DNA from: Nostoc sp. GT001
Lineage (GTDB): Bacteria; Cyanobacteriota; Cyanobacteriia; Cyanobacteriales; Nostocaceae
Direction of reading: 5' to 3'
Assembly: GCF_030382115.1 (NCBI RefSeq)
Contig: NZ_JAUDRJ010000003.1
Location: 5,346,560-5,399,889, forward strand
Length of the DNA: 53,330 bases
Shown: piece after piece, positions 40,981 through 48,780 of the stretch
Position numbering within the stretch: position 1 is the stretch's first letter
How the letters are laid out: every line of letters starts with the position of its first letter
Notes under the pieces: generated by a model
Seen by the model: the letters and a program-made list of their open reading frames with translations, nothing else
Database searches by the model: none
What the model was told of the DNA's origin: nothing
Program-made: the position numbers and the translations under genes

Positions 40981-41397
40981 ATGAAGCTTTCAAATTCGCT
41001 TTTGGTAATCGCCGTGAAAAGCATAGAGAAAACATTCATTGCTCTTTGTTTTGTCACTGCTGGTAGTCTTTTCTGGAGCATGTTGGGGCTAGTTAGCTCT
41101 GCCCAAGCTCAAACCTTTGAACCTGAAGCTGTTTCTATCATCATTTCCCAATCTTCTAAACCTGTCACCTACATGACAGTAATCGATAAAAATACAATAG
41201 TCATCCAAATTACGGAAGGCGAATTTATCTTCCACGGCTATCTGGAGCGGAAATCTGGCAATAGCTTCATTGGCGAGGACGAGCAGGTGCGTGTAATGTA
41301 TGACCAAGGTACTAAGCAGGTTGTCGTGATTAACAACAAAACGGGGACTGAGTTTTACAACTACTATTTCTCTAACACCAATGAAGGGGCGCTTTAG
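40981..41397 (+). CDS. Exported protein of unknown function
   Basis: 138 residues. A long signal peptide (about 1-44, ending SSAQAQ) is followed by about 95 residues of alternating hydrophobic strands (VTYMTVIDKNTIVIQI, FHGYLERKSGNSFIGEDEQVRVMYDQ, VVVINNKTGTEFYNYYF). It resembles a small beta-barrel or beta-sandwich. No family is recognised. It is 57 bp from the next gene, likely the same transcript. Confidence 0.75.
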   Translation: MKLSNSLLVIAVKSIEKTFIALCFVTAGSLFWSMLGLVSSAQAQTFEPEAVSIIISQSSKPVTYMTVIDKNTIVIQITEGEFIFHGYLERKSGNSFIGEDEQVRVMYDQGTKQVVVINNKTGTEFYNYYFSNTNEGAL

Positions 41398-41454
41398 GTG
41401 AAAGCCAGTCCTTTTGTAACGATTTCTAAGATATTTGCACTGTGAAAAGACAAT

Positions 41455-42018
41455 ATGAAAATACACCGTTTAATTCCTGTTATCGTGAGTTCCGTAATCA
41501 TCACAATTGCCCTCAATGCCCAGGCTCAAAATGCTGGAGATCCCGTTCGTGGACTTCAAGATTTAGTGAATGTACGCGGACGAGACGGAGAATCCATACT
41601 CCAGAAGCGGGGCTATAAGTTTCGCTGGGCTGAGAAATCTGATGATTCTACTTATAGCTTTTGGACTCAAACTAAAACAGGTCGGTGCATTAGTGTGAGG
41701 ACAGAACAAGGTCGCTATGTCTCCCTAGTTGATACCGGAACTACAGCAGATTGCGATCGCGGAGATCAGCCACGTACTCAAAAAACCAGTAATTCGTCTT
41801 CCCGACCCTTACCAGACCTAGTAGGAGCCAGGGCTGGTCAAGCAGAGGGCGAAGTGCGGCGGCGGGGATATACCTATCGCCACAACCAAAGAGTGTCAAA
41901 AACTTCGGTTGCTTCGTTCTGGGTTGAAGGCAACTCAGGTAAATGTGTAGAAATCGTCACCTCAAACGGTCGCTATCAAAACATCTTTTACGTTGATTGG
42001 CATCACTGCCATAAATAA
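41455..42018 (+). CDS. Exported protein with two tandem repeats
   Basis: 187 residues with a signal peptide (cleavage about after NAQAQ, residue 25). Two repeats of about 60 residues follow: DLVNVRGRDGESILQKRGYKF with GRCISVRTEQGRYVSL, and DLVGARAGQAEGEVRRRGYTY with GKCVEIVTSNGRYQNI. Each has one cysteine in the GxCxxxxTxxGRY segment; two further cysteines are D..CDRGD and the C-terminal HHCHK. The DLVG...E..L..RGY start resembles PASTA domains but the rest does not. The function is unknown. Confidence 0.75.
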   Translation: MKIHRLIPVIVSSVIITIALNAQAQNAGDPVRGLQDLVNVRGRDGESILQKRGYKFRWAEKSDDSTYSFWTQTKTGRCISVRTEQGRYVSLVDTGTTADCDRGDQPRTQKTSNSSSRPLPDLVGARAGQAEGEVRRRGYTYRHNQRVSKTSVASFWVEGNSGKCVEIVTSNGRYQNIFYVDWHHCHK

Positions 42019-42152
42019 TCCCGTTCTTGTGTCTAAACCGATTGACACTGGCAAAATTCTCTATGATTTGCCAGGGTCTTGATGTTCCTAAGTACCCCCT
42101 TGAAGTTAGCCAGAATCGGGTCATTCCCATATCTAGACAGGAGCGAAAAATC

Positions 42153-42341
42153 ATGAGTTCAAACTCATTCTCAAAACCCAAAATCGCTATCTTAGCTGCC
42201 TGCCTCTATACGGCTGTCATGGGAATTGGTATGTTCTACATGAAAAACTTCAAGGGCATAACCTACGGCGAACCAGAAATGATGAATGTTTTTTGGTTTG
42301 TCATGATTGCGGTCAATGCCATTAATATCATGTCCGCTTGA
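42153..42341 (+). CDS. Small two-helix membrane protein
   Basis: 62 residues from ATG 42153, preceded by AGGAG at a good distance. Two hydrophobic stretches (about 12-28 and 45-60) are split by a short polar loop. The frame is open upstream to 42027, but that longer form has no ribosome site. The last codons and stop lie in the left arm of an inverted repeat. No family is recognised. Confidence 0.6.
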   Translation: MSSNSFSKPKIAILAACLYTAVMGIGMFYMKNFKGITYGEPEMMNVFWFVMIAVNAINIMSA

Positions 42342-42462
42342 TTGCTTATTAAACCCGAAGAACCCCACCCCGCCAAAGCTGTGCTTTGTCTCCCTCCCCG
42401 CAGGCGGGGAGGGGGTTGGGGGTGGGGTTATTTTATTATGGGTAATTTGGCGGACATGATAT
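42325..42462. repeat. Palindromic element overlapping a gene end
   Basis: ATATCATGTCCGC (42325-42337) and GCGGACATGATAT (42450-42462) are perfect inverted ends. Inside, AACCCCACCCC and GGGGTGGGGTT, and CTCCCCGC/GCGGGGAG, nest to one long stem. The left arm encodes the end of the 62-residue protein. It may act as a terminator. Confidence 0.7.
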
Positions 42463-42513
42463 AACGTCTTTTTTGTCAATGGTAAAGTTTCCCAACAAAT
42501 TCATCTAGATTCA

Positions 42514-43224
42514 ATGCAACCAATGAAAAGCTTGCGAATATTAGCCCCTACTATTGTAGGTTTATTAACTCTTACAGTCACTCATCCTGTTAACGCTCAA
42601 GCAGTGATTGACACTTTGGACAACGGTAATCTGAGTGTAACTGGTATGCGATCGGGAAGTGGCTGCACTGTCCTTTTTAACGCTCAGGGAGAGATCCTTC
42701 AACAGGGGCGATCCTGTAGTTCAACAGAAATTCGCGAAGCCCAGGAAGCGATCGATACCTATTTGCGAGAACAAGGCACATCTGACAATCACAATGGCAG
42801 CGCGTCGCGCCAAAATCTAACGTTGGTCTGCTATGGTGAAGGTCGCAAACCGGCTATCGCAAATCGCAATGGATATGAATGGAACAACCGCCGCCATCGC
42901 TACGAACCAAGTAATCGCATAGAGTCAACGACTAGCGACTTCGATTCCGAGGTTCAGGTCGAAATCCGTGGTACACAGGGAAAAATCCATCTCGGCGGAA
43001 GGCTCATCGCGCCGATCCATTCGGGCGGTGACAAGGGATGGTGGAAGCTCGACGACCTTAAGGTTTCACGCGATCGCATTACGGGAAAATACCGAATGAA
43101 CGGGCTAAATAAACCGCGTGTCAATATCGATCGGCGCAGCGGCAGGATCGCCATAGATGGGATTGAAAAGTTTCGGGGTGACTGCGAATCAGGCGATTGG
43201 GGCGGTAGCAGAACCCGATTCTAG
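42514..43224 (+). CDS. Exported protein of unknown function
   Basis: 236 residues (or 233 from the ATG at 42523). Signal peptide ends about NAQA (residue 29). Then there is a short domain with CTVLFNAQGEILQQGRSC (two cysteines), a polar linker, and a C-terminal basic region (VQVEIRGTQGKIHLGGRLIAP, GWWKLDDLKVSRDRITGKYRMNGLNKPRVNIDRRSGRIAIDG) that looks like a beta-rich ligand-binding fold. No family is recognised. It is convergent with the M13 peptidase. Confidence 0.75.
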   Translation: MQPMKSLRILAPTIVGLLTLTVTHPVNAQAVIDTLDNGNLSVTGMRSGSGCTVLFNAQGEILQQGRSCSSTEIREAQEAIDTYLREQGTSDNHNGSASRQNLTLVCYGEGRKPAIANRNGYEWNNRRHRYEPSNRIESTTSDFDSEVQVEIRGTQGKIHLGGRLIAPIHSGGDKGWWKLDDLKVSRDRITGKYRMNGLNKPRVNIDRRSGRIAIDGIEKFRGDCESGDWGGSRTRF

Positions 43225-43252
43225 CTTACTAGTAGTCTGCCAAAGTCTTTTT

Positions 43253-43312
43253 GACAGGTGGGGGTAAGGGTAAAAGGGGAAAGGCTTTAAACCCTTCCCC
43301 TTTTCACTTTAC
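43253..43312. terminator. Hairpin between convergent genes
   Basis: GGGTAAAAGGGGAAAGG and CCCTTCCCCTTTTCAC form an imperfect stem between the exported protein and the M13 peptidase. It probably ends both transcripts. Confidence 0.5.
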
Positions 43313-43334
43313 TATTTGTGTGTTGAACTACTAC

Positions 43335-45455
43335 TTACCATATCTTCACGCGGTCTTTCTCATCCAGCCACATAGGATCGCCCGGTTTGATGCCAAAGGC
43401 TTTGAAAAATCCCTCCTCATGTTGTAAAGGAGCAAAGCCACGATAACCACCTGGAGGATGGGGATCTGTTGCCGTAATTTGGCGGAGAAAACCTTCCTGG
43501 TACTTATCACCCCACAGGCGAGACCAGGCGATGAAGCAACGCTGTTGGGGTGTATAGCCGTCAATCTTTTTGTTGGCTTGGGGATTTTTCTTTAAATACT
43601 GCTCTAGTGCCTCATAAGCTAAACCGATCCCACCAATATCAGCAAGATTTTCCCCTACTGTGAGCTTTCCGTTCGCTTTTAATCCTGGAAGTACTTCAAA
43701 AGCATCAGCCTGTTTCACCACTTTGTCGGTCTGGGCTACAAACTTGGCAGCATCTTCATTAGTCCACCAATTGCGGAGATTACCCTGAGCATCGTAAAGC
43801 CGCCCATGACTGTCAAAACCGTGGGTGATTTCATGACCAATCACCGCCCCAATGGAACAAAAATTTATTGCTGCATCACCTTTTGGATCGAAGTTTGGCG
43901 GTTGCAGGAAAGCCGCAGGAATTTCTATGCCGTTCCTGCTGGTACTGTAAGCCGCATTATCACCAACAATAGGTAATGTAGCTGGATCGTTAAATTCATC
44001 ATGGGTAACTGGTTTGCCAAACTTGGACAGATTGCGACGGTTGTCAAATTCGTTGGTTCGGATGGCGTTACCAAAATAGTCATCCCGACGAATATCAATA
44101 CTAGAATAATCAATCCATTTCTTTGGATACCCTACTTTAATAACCAGACGGTCAATTTTATCCAGTGCTGATTTACGGGTGGTATCAGTGAGCCATTTGT
44201 TTGCTGCCAACCGTGCTTTGAACAAACTCTTGATTTGCCCTATAATTTCCTCTACGCGTTGTTTCGCTTCCAAAGAAAAATATTTCTTGATGTAGAGCTG
44301 AGACAAGGGATGACCATATTTTGTAGAGATGACAGTGGACACGCGCTCAGAACGTGGCGGTAATTCGTATTCGTTTCCATAATATGCCTTGGCAAAAGCA
44401 AGTGAAGGCTTGTCAAATGCTGGGGTTAAGTAGGCTTGATTTTGATTCAATAAACCCCAACGGAAATAGGTCTTGATGTCATCTATTGGATATTCTTTCA
44501 GTATCTGGTTCAGTTCTGCCAAGGAACCGGAATCTATTACAGTGATATTTCCTTTCGCTGGTAATCTCAACTCCTGAAAATAGGTCTTCAAATCTAAATT
44601 TGACAACAAAGACTCAAGCTTGGCAAACGACATCTTTGTGAATCGCTTTTGAGGATCTCTTTGCTCGATAGGGGTAAGTTGCTTGCTAGCAATGCGAGTC
44701 TCGATTTCTAAAATTTTCTTGGCTGCGGCTAGTGCTGTTTCTGGAGAATCGCCAGCAATTTCCAGGGTGGCTGTTACATAATCCAAATAGGCTTTGCGGA
44801 TGGCAGCCCTATTTGCACTCAAATAATCTTCCTGGGATGGTAAGCCCAGAGAACCACCAATTATGGCGATGGTATTGGTTGTTGTGTCCTCAGGATCGAC
44901 ATCAACCCCAACCAGCAAAATGACTGGAGCGTTGAGCTTTTTCTGCAATTGGGCAATGGTTTTCGCTAATGCTTGCGGCGAATCAATCGCCTCAACTCGA
45001 TCGAACATTGGCTTCAGGGGAGAGACTCCCAAGCTTTCTAGCCGTTTCACATCCATGCCCGAAGCATAGAAATTACCAACCTGTTGCAATGGACTTCCTT
45101 TAGGAGCCTTGCCACTTTTTTTAGCTGCCTGTTTAATTATCTGCTCTAATTGCTTGGAAACTTTCTCTCCCAGTAGGGAAAGCCCTGTTACGCCTAGTCT
45201 GTCAGGAGGAAGCTTAGTATTATCGAGCCACTTCCCGACTGCAAACCGATGGAAGTCCTGCTTCGGGTCTACCGAGGTATCCATTTTCTCTACCGAAAAG
45301 CCTAGGGGGAACTGGTTATTAGAAACTTGTTCGGCTGTGTTGCTATTCGATTTTTGTCCTACAGAAGTGCTACAGGATGTGGTGTAAATCCCCATTACCA
45401 TGATGGTGCTGCTGATTAACCAGGGGGAGATACGAAATTGCTTGTTGTTTTTCAT
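43335..45455 (-). CDS. M13-family metallopeptidase lipoprotein (PepO-like)
   Basis: About 706 residues from ATG 45455; the frame opens further to a TTG at 45473. The N-terminus has a lipoprotein signal with cysteine in YTTSCS. The Zn site is HEITH in VIGHEITHGFDSHGR, with ENLADIGG supplying the third ligand and catalytic aspartate, and the C-terminal half contains the typical NAYYSTSRN-like segment (here NAAYSTSRNGIEIPAAFLQPP). M13 enzymes are neprilysin-like endopeptidases cutting small peptides, here probably on the outer face of the plasma membrane. The gene lies about 300 bp from control region B. Confidence 0.9.
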   Translation of the reverse strand: MKNNKQFRISPWLISSTIMVMGIYTTSCSTSVGQKSNSNTAEQVSNNQFPLGFSVEKMDTSVDPKQDFHRFAVGKWLDNTKLPPDRLGVTGLSLLGEKVSKQLEQIIKQAAKKSGKAPKGSPLQQVGNFYASGMDVKRLESLGVSPLKPMFDRVEAIDSPQALAKTIAQLQKKLNAPVILLVGVDVDPEDTTTNTIAIIGGSLGLPSQEDYLSANRAAIRKAYLDYVTATLEIAGDSPETALAAAKKILEIETRIASKQLTPIEQRDPQKRFTKMSFAKLESLLSNLDLKTYFQELRLPAKGNITVIDSGSLAELNQILKEYPIDDIKTYFRWGLLNQNQAYLTPAFDKPSLAFAKAYYGNEYELPPRSERVSTVISTKYGHPLSQLYIKKYFSLEAKQRVEEIIGQIKSLFKARLAANKWLTDTTRKSALDKIDRLVIKVGYPKKWIDYSSIDIRRDDYFGNAIRTNEFDNRRNLSKFGKPVTHDEFNDPATLPIVGDNAAYSTSRNGIEIPAAFLQPPNFDPKGDAAINFCSIGAVIGHEITHGFDSHGRLYDAQGNLRNWWTNEDAAKFVAQTDKVVKQADAFEVLPGLKANGKLTVGENLADIGGIGLAYEALEQYLKKNPQANKKIDGYTPQQRCFIAWSRLWGDKYQEGFLRQITATDPHPPGGYRGFAPLQHEEGFFKAFGIKPGDPMWLDEKDRVKIW

Positions 45456-45699
45456 GTTTATTCTCAATATCAATATATATTTATTGCCAGTTTTTTAATT
45501 TCATTAAATATTTGACTGGCTCTGGAAGTGACATTGAAGCTAATGTTTGCTTTTCGATTTTGAAATAATTATTTTGGTTAATTGCTTCAGGTTCAGCTAA
45601 ATTAGGATTTTGATACATTCACAAACTATTAAAAACTAATGGTTAGTTTCTCATAACAGCTTGATTTAAAAAATAAAGAAATACAAAAGTTTTGCGTAT

Positions 45700-46090
45700 A
45701 TATGTAATCTAAAAGTGATATTCTCACCTTAAATGATGTATATGATGTTTGGATTAAAGTGATTTACTTCTTAACTGATTTAAGTGATATTTATTGAATC
45801 GCCCAAGAAATAAAACACTATATTTTGATAACAAAAAATATAAGATAAATAGATATTAAAGGATATATATAAAAAATATTTAAATTTATCTAAAGATGAA
45901 GTATCAAAAAATGAGTACAAAAGCTTGTAAAGCAAAAGTTATGATCTAACTTTTAGATAAGTCAGGTCTAATGATTGTAGTGCTTTCTAGCTAATTTGTC
46001 TGGAAGTATATTAACTGATTTATCTGCACTTGAAATCAAGAAGAAAACATGGCAAATTTAAATATGTCTAAAATTTTCAGGCTTCTACTC
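45700..46090. promoter_or_regulatory. Duplicated control region, copy B
   Basis: Between the M13 peptidase (minus) and the SH3-like protein (plus). TGAT half-sites start at 45716, 45734, 45743, 45760, 45776 and 45785; two pairs are exactly 9 bp apart (TGATGTATA/TGATGTTT and TGATTTAAG/TGATATTT), as in copy A. The second block TAGCTAATTTG...AACTGATTTATCTGCACTTG lies at 45988-46030. The rest of the 800-bp gap is AT-rich without an ORF. Confidence 0.7.
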
Positions 46091-46257
46091 TCTGTTTTTT
46101 TACAGTATGGGCAAGCTTAATGAGCAAATCTGACAACAAGCTAGAAATAAAAACTGTGCTTCTGCTTGATAAAATTCGTCTTTCTTTCCGATGCAAATAT
46201 GCGTTAATACAGGCTAACTGAGTCTGAATTTGTCAATGTTTATCTAGGTAAAAAACC

Positions 46258-46674
46258 ATGAAACTTAAAACATTACTTGTTACCACTGTTGTATCTTTAG
46301 CATCATTTGTTGTGACTTTTCCGGTGAAAGCAAATGCTCTTCATGAACAAGCGCAAGGAATAAATGATGTTTATGCAACCTCAAATCCTTCTGTTGTAAA
46401 CCAGTTAAGCCAACCTGATCTCATCGCTAGAACTAATTGGGCGAGGCTGTCTGGAGGACGGTCAAGAAGAGTTAATCTACGTACAAGACCAACTATCAAC
46501 TCATCTACTAAGGGCTACGGTTTAGGTGGCGATCGCGTCCAAAACTTGCAATGCGTTCAAGATAAAGATAGACGTGGTAGTCAGCTTAACTGGTGTCGAG
46601 TGAAATTCCCGAAATCGGGAGCAATTGGTTGGATTCGTAGCGACAACATTATTTTCAGCGATGGTGGCGAATAA
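46258..46674 (+). CDS. Exported bacterial-SH3-like protein
   Basis: 138 residues. A signal peptide (about 1-26, ending VKANA) is followed by a short linker and one SH3b-like domain (about 65-135: RRVNLRTRPTINSSTKGYGLGGDRVQ, WCRVKFPKSGAIGWIRSDNI). SH3b domains often bind cell-wall peptides. No catalytic domain is attached. It is downstream of control region B, paralleling the exported protein downstream of copy A. Confidence 0.8.
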   Translation: MKLKTLLVTTVVSLASFVVTFPVKANALHEQAQGINDVYATSNPSVVNQLSQPDLIARTNWARLSGGRSRRVNLRTRPTINSSTKGYGLGGDRVQNLQCVQDKDRRGSQLNWCRVKFPKSGAIGWIRSDNIIFSDGGE

Positions 46675-46738
46675 AATCGATTTCTTGATTTTGAGAGCGT
46701 AAGTAAGTAGACATAATTAAATATAAAATAAACTTTTA

Positions 46739-46802
46739 GTTTGTAGTGAGCGATTTATCGCTCAGAGCAAGGATTATCAGGACTAAAGTCCTTACTACAA
46801 AC
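46739..46802. repeat. Small palindromic element (GTTTGTAGT family)
   Basis: GTTTGTAGT (46739-46747) and ACTACAAAC (46794-46802) are perfect inverted ends; internal GAGCGATTTATCGCTC and GGACTAAAGTCC are small palindromes. A second member is at 48698-48753. Confidence 0.7.
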
Positions 46803-46857
46803 AATAAATTTATTTATGCCTAGATACTTACTAGACAATTAAAACGAGAATATTTCT

Positions 46858-46960
46858 GGCGTTGCTGATTGAAAATATGACTTTATTTTATGCAGAGTCG
46901 CAGAGAGTAAGAGTTTGAGAAATGAAGTTTTTGATTTTCATATCCTGATTCAACAACGCC
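46858..46960. repeat. MITE-like element related to 13070-13193
   Basis: GGCGTTGCTGATTGAAAATATGA at the left and TCATATCCTGATTCAACAACGCC at the right are imperfect inverted repeats. The GGCGTTGCTGA end is shared with the element at 13070. No clear target duplication is seen. Confidence 0.6.
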
Positions 46961-47326
46961 AAATTTCTCATAGCAATTAATTCTAATATTTTATCTTTAG
47001 AATTGATTGCTACTAACTTTCTAAATTCATCCTCAAACTCGCCGTGCTTTATTTACATACAGCACTGTATATGAAGAATATTTATAGACATAAGTAATCT
47101 AGTAATGACTCTTTGTTAAATCTGCGTTGTAAGCGATTCATTGCAGTTTACCAATCTGAATATTGTTTGCTTCAAAAGCTTCCCGCACCCGTAGGCGGAA
47201 CTCTCGCCCAACCCTCCATTGTTCTATAGACGCTGTATGCGACAACAACTATAAGTAGTCCAAAGTGACAACCCATAGCTGACCAAGACGTATTATGAAA
47301 TCCTTATTCTTTCGTTAGCGCGATCG

Positions 47327-47489
47327 CACTGCTGATTTAGATGCAGTCCCAATTATTGAACAGGATGTGGTGCGAGTTAGTCACCATGATGAAGTTGATG
47401 ATTTGGTGAGAAAAGGCAAAGATTTGGAGAGAATTGTATTAGCAAGAGCGGTGCGATCGCACTTACAAAATCGTGTATTGGTATATGGG
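47327..47489 (+). pseudogene. Duplicated 3' fragment of purU
   Basis: About 163 bp match purU 33680-33842 with roughly eight base differences (about 95 percent by eye). The piece covers DLDA.PIIEQD to RVLVYG of PurU and lacks the catalytic asparagine and histidine. It starts at a HIP1-like GCGATCGCAC and ends abruptly where antitoxin-like sequence begins. It cannot make an enzyme. Confidence 0.9.
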
Positions 47490-47490
47490 T

Positions 47491-47819
47491 TCGCGTTCTT
47501 GTTGTCCTTGGGGATGGCGGAAGAATGTTTCATCTTCGATACATCCATAGAATTTAGTCAGAGGATATTCTGGAGTTTCAATTTGGGTTTCTGGTTGTAG
47601 GGACTCAATGAGGGTTTTTAGCAATGTCAAGCCTCGGCTAAGGTCGAGTTCTTCGGTGAGTTCAGCTAGGGGTGATTAACGGAAAAATTCTGAGAGTTTG
47701 GTGGGTTGGTCTGGGTGGGTGTTGTGTGTGGTCAGGCTTTGAGCAAGGAATTGGATCATATACAGCTTATCGTTGGGGGAAAGCTGAAGGAGTTGTTGTT
47801 CGAGTTCTGGGATAGCCAT
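47491..47819 (-). pseudogene. Degraded antitoxin-like gene
   Basis: ATG 47819 reads MAIPELEQQLLQLSPNDKLY and 27 more residues to a TAA at 47676. The same frame continues past the stop as SPLAELTEELDLSR and then LIESLQPETQIETPEYP to the junction with the purU fragment. The length and the DLSR segment recall small antitoxins of RelE/ParE-type modules. No toxin follows. The stop and the truncated end suggest a remnant. Confidence 0.5.
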
Positions 47820-47986
47820 GATGAAGTTTAAGTGGAGGATAATTTTATTTTACTTTCACTCTTCAGGGGTTAATTTAGTTTGACTCGTTTTTTACCTATT
47901 AATAGTTATTGCATTATCTAGATTTATCACAACTCATATAGGATTGCTATATACAAACAAATTTAAGTCAACAACTTAAGCTTTCA

Positions 47987-48670
47987 ATGAGCCAAACTAG
48001 CCTAAATTTAGTTGCAATATCTATCTTTCTCATGACCCTATCGGTACTGGTGGGGCCATTCTTCAACTTATCTCCGGCAGTACCAGCACTTGCTACCTTC
48101 ACCATCTTAGGCATAGCAACATTAGATAGCTTCAGCCTGCAAGGCAAGGGTGGTACTATCTTTTTAGATTGGATTGCTGGTTTTTCAAAAGAACACCGCG
48201 ATCGCATCGTCCATCACGAAGCTGGGCATTTCTTAGTTGCTTACCTGTTGGGTATTCCCGTTACCGGCTACACACTCAGCGCTTGGGAAGCTTGGAAACA
48301 GGGGCAACCTGGACAAGGCGGCGTTAGCTTTGATGATGGCGAATTAGCATCTCAATTAGAAGTGGGTAAAATCAGCGCCCAAATGCTAGACCGCTACTGC
48401 ACTGTTTGGATGGCGGGTATTGCTGCTGAAACCCTGGTTTTTAATAATGCTGAGGGTGGAACTGATGATAAAAGCAAGCTGATCGGAGTCTTGACAATGT
48501 TAGGCTTTTCTGAATCAGTTTATCAGCAAAAACTGCGGTTTCATGCTCTCCAGGCAAAAACTCTACTGCAAGAAAATTGGTCTAGCTACGAGGCTTTAGT
48601 TAATGCCATGCGACAACGCACTTCGGTAGAAGATTGCCATGCTGAGTTAGGAGTAGGGAGTGGCAAGTAG
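47987..48670 (+). CDS. FtsH/M41-like membrane peptidase without AAA domain
   Basis: 227 residues. Two membrane helices (about 8-27 and 33-47) lead to an M41-type metallopeptidase region with HEAGH at 77-81 and a likely third Zn ligand D160 in GGTDDKSKL. The AAA ATPase part of FtsH is absent. Such short proteins are found in cyanobacteria and plants; whether they cut on their own or help FtsH complexes is not settled. The last codons read into intergenic repeat sequence (GVGSGK). Confidence 0.85.
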   Translation: MSQTSLNLVAISIFLMTLSVLVGPFFNLSPAVPALATFTILGIATLDSFSLQGKGGTIFLDWIAGFSKEHRDRIVHHEAGHFLVAYLLGIPVTGYTLSAWEAWKQGQPGQGGVSFDDGELASQLEVGKISAQMLDRYCTVWMAGIAAETLVFNNAEGGTDDKSKLIGVLTMLGFSESVYQQKLRFHALQAKTLLQENWSSYEALVNAMRQRTSVEDCHAELGVGSGK

Positions 48671-48697
48671 GAAGTTATATCAAGCTAGTAATGAAGA

Positions 48698-48753
48698 GTT
48701 TGTAGTAAGGACTTTAGTGCTTAAAAAAAAGGACTTTAGTCCTTACTACGAAC
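48698..48753. repeat. Small palindromic element (GTTTGTAGT family)
   Basis: GTTTGTAGTAAGGACTTTAG at 48698 is inverted in CTTTAGTCCTTACTACGAAC ending 48753, with a run of eight A in the loop. It lies between the M41-like and glycosidase genes and may end both transcripts. Confidence 0.7.
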
Positions 48754-48780
48754 TCATTAACATCATCTTAAACAGAAAAG

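Noticed and set aside
42027..42341. 104-residue form of the small membrane protein
   Set aside because: ATG 42153 has a good AGGAG site, while the longer start has none and adds a non-conserved-looking head.
47367..47600. 77-residue plus-strand ORF
   Set aside because: Its first half is the tail of a copied purU fragment and the rest is antisense to antitoxin-like sequence.
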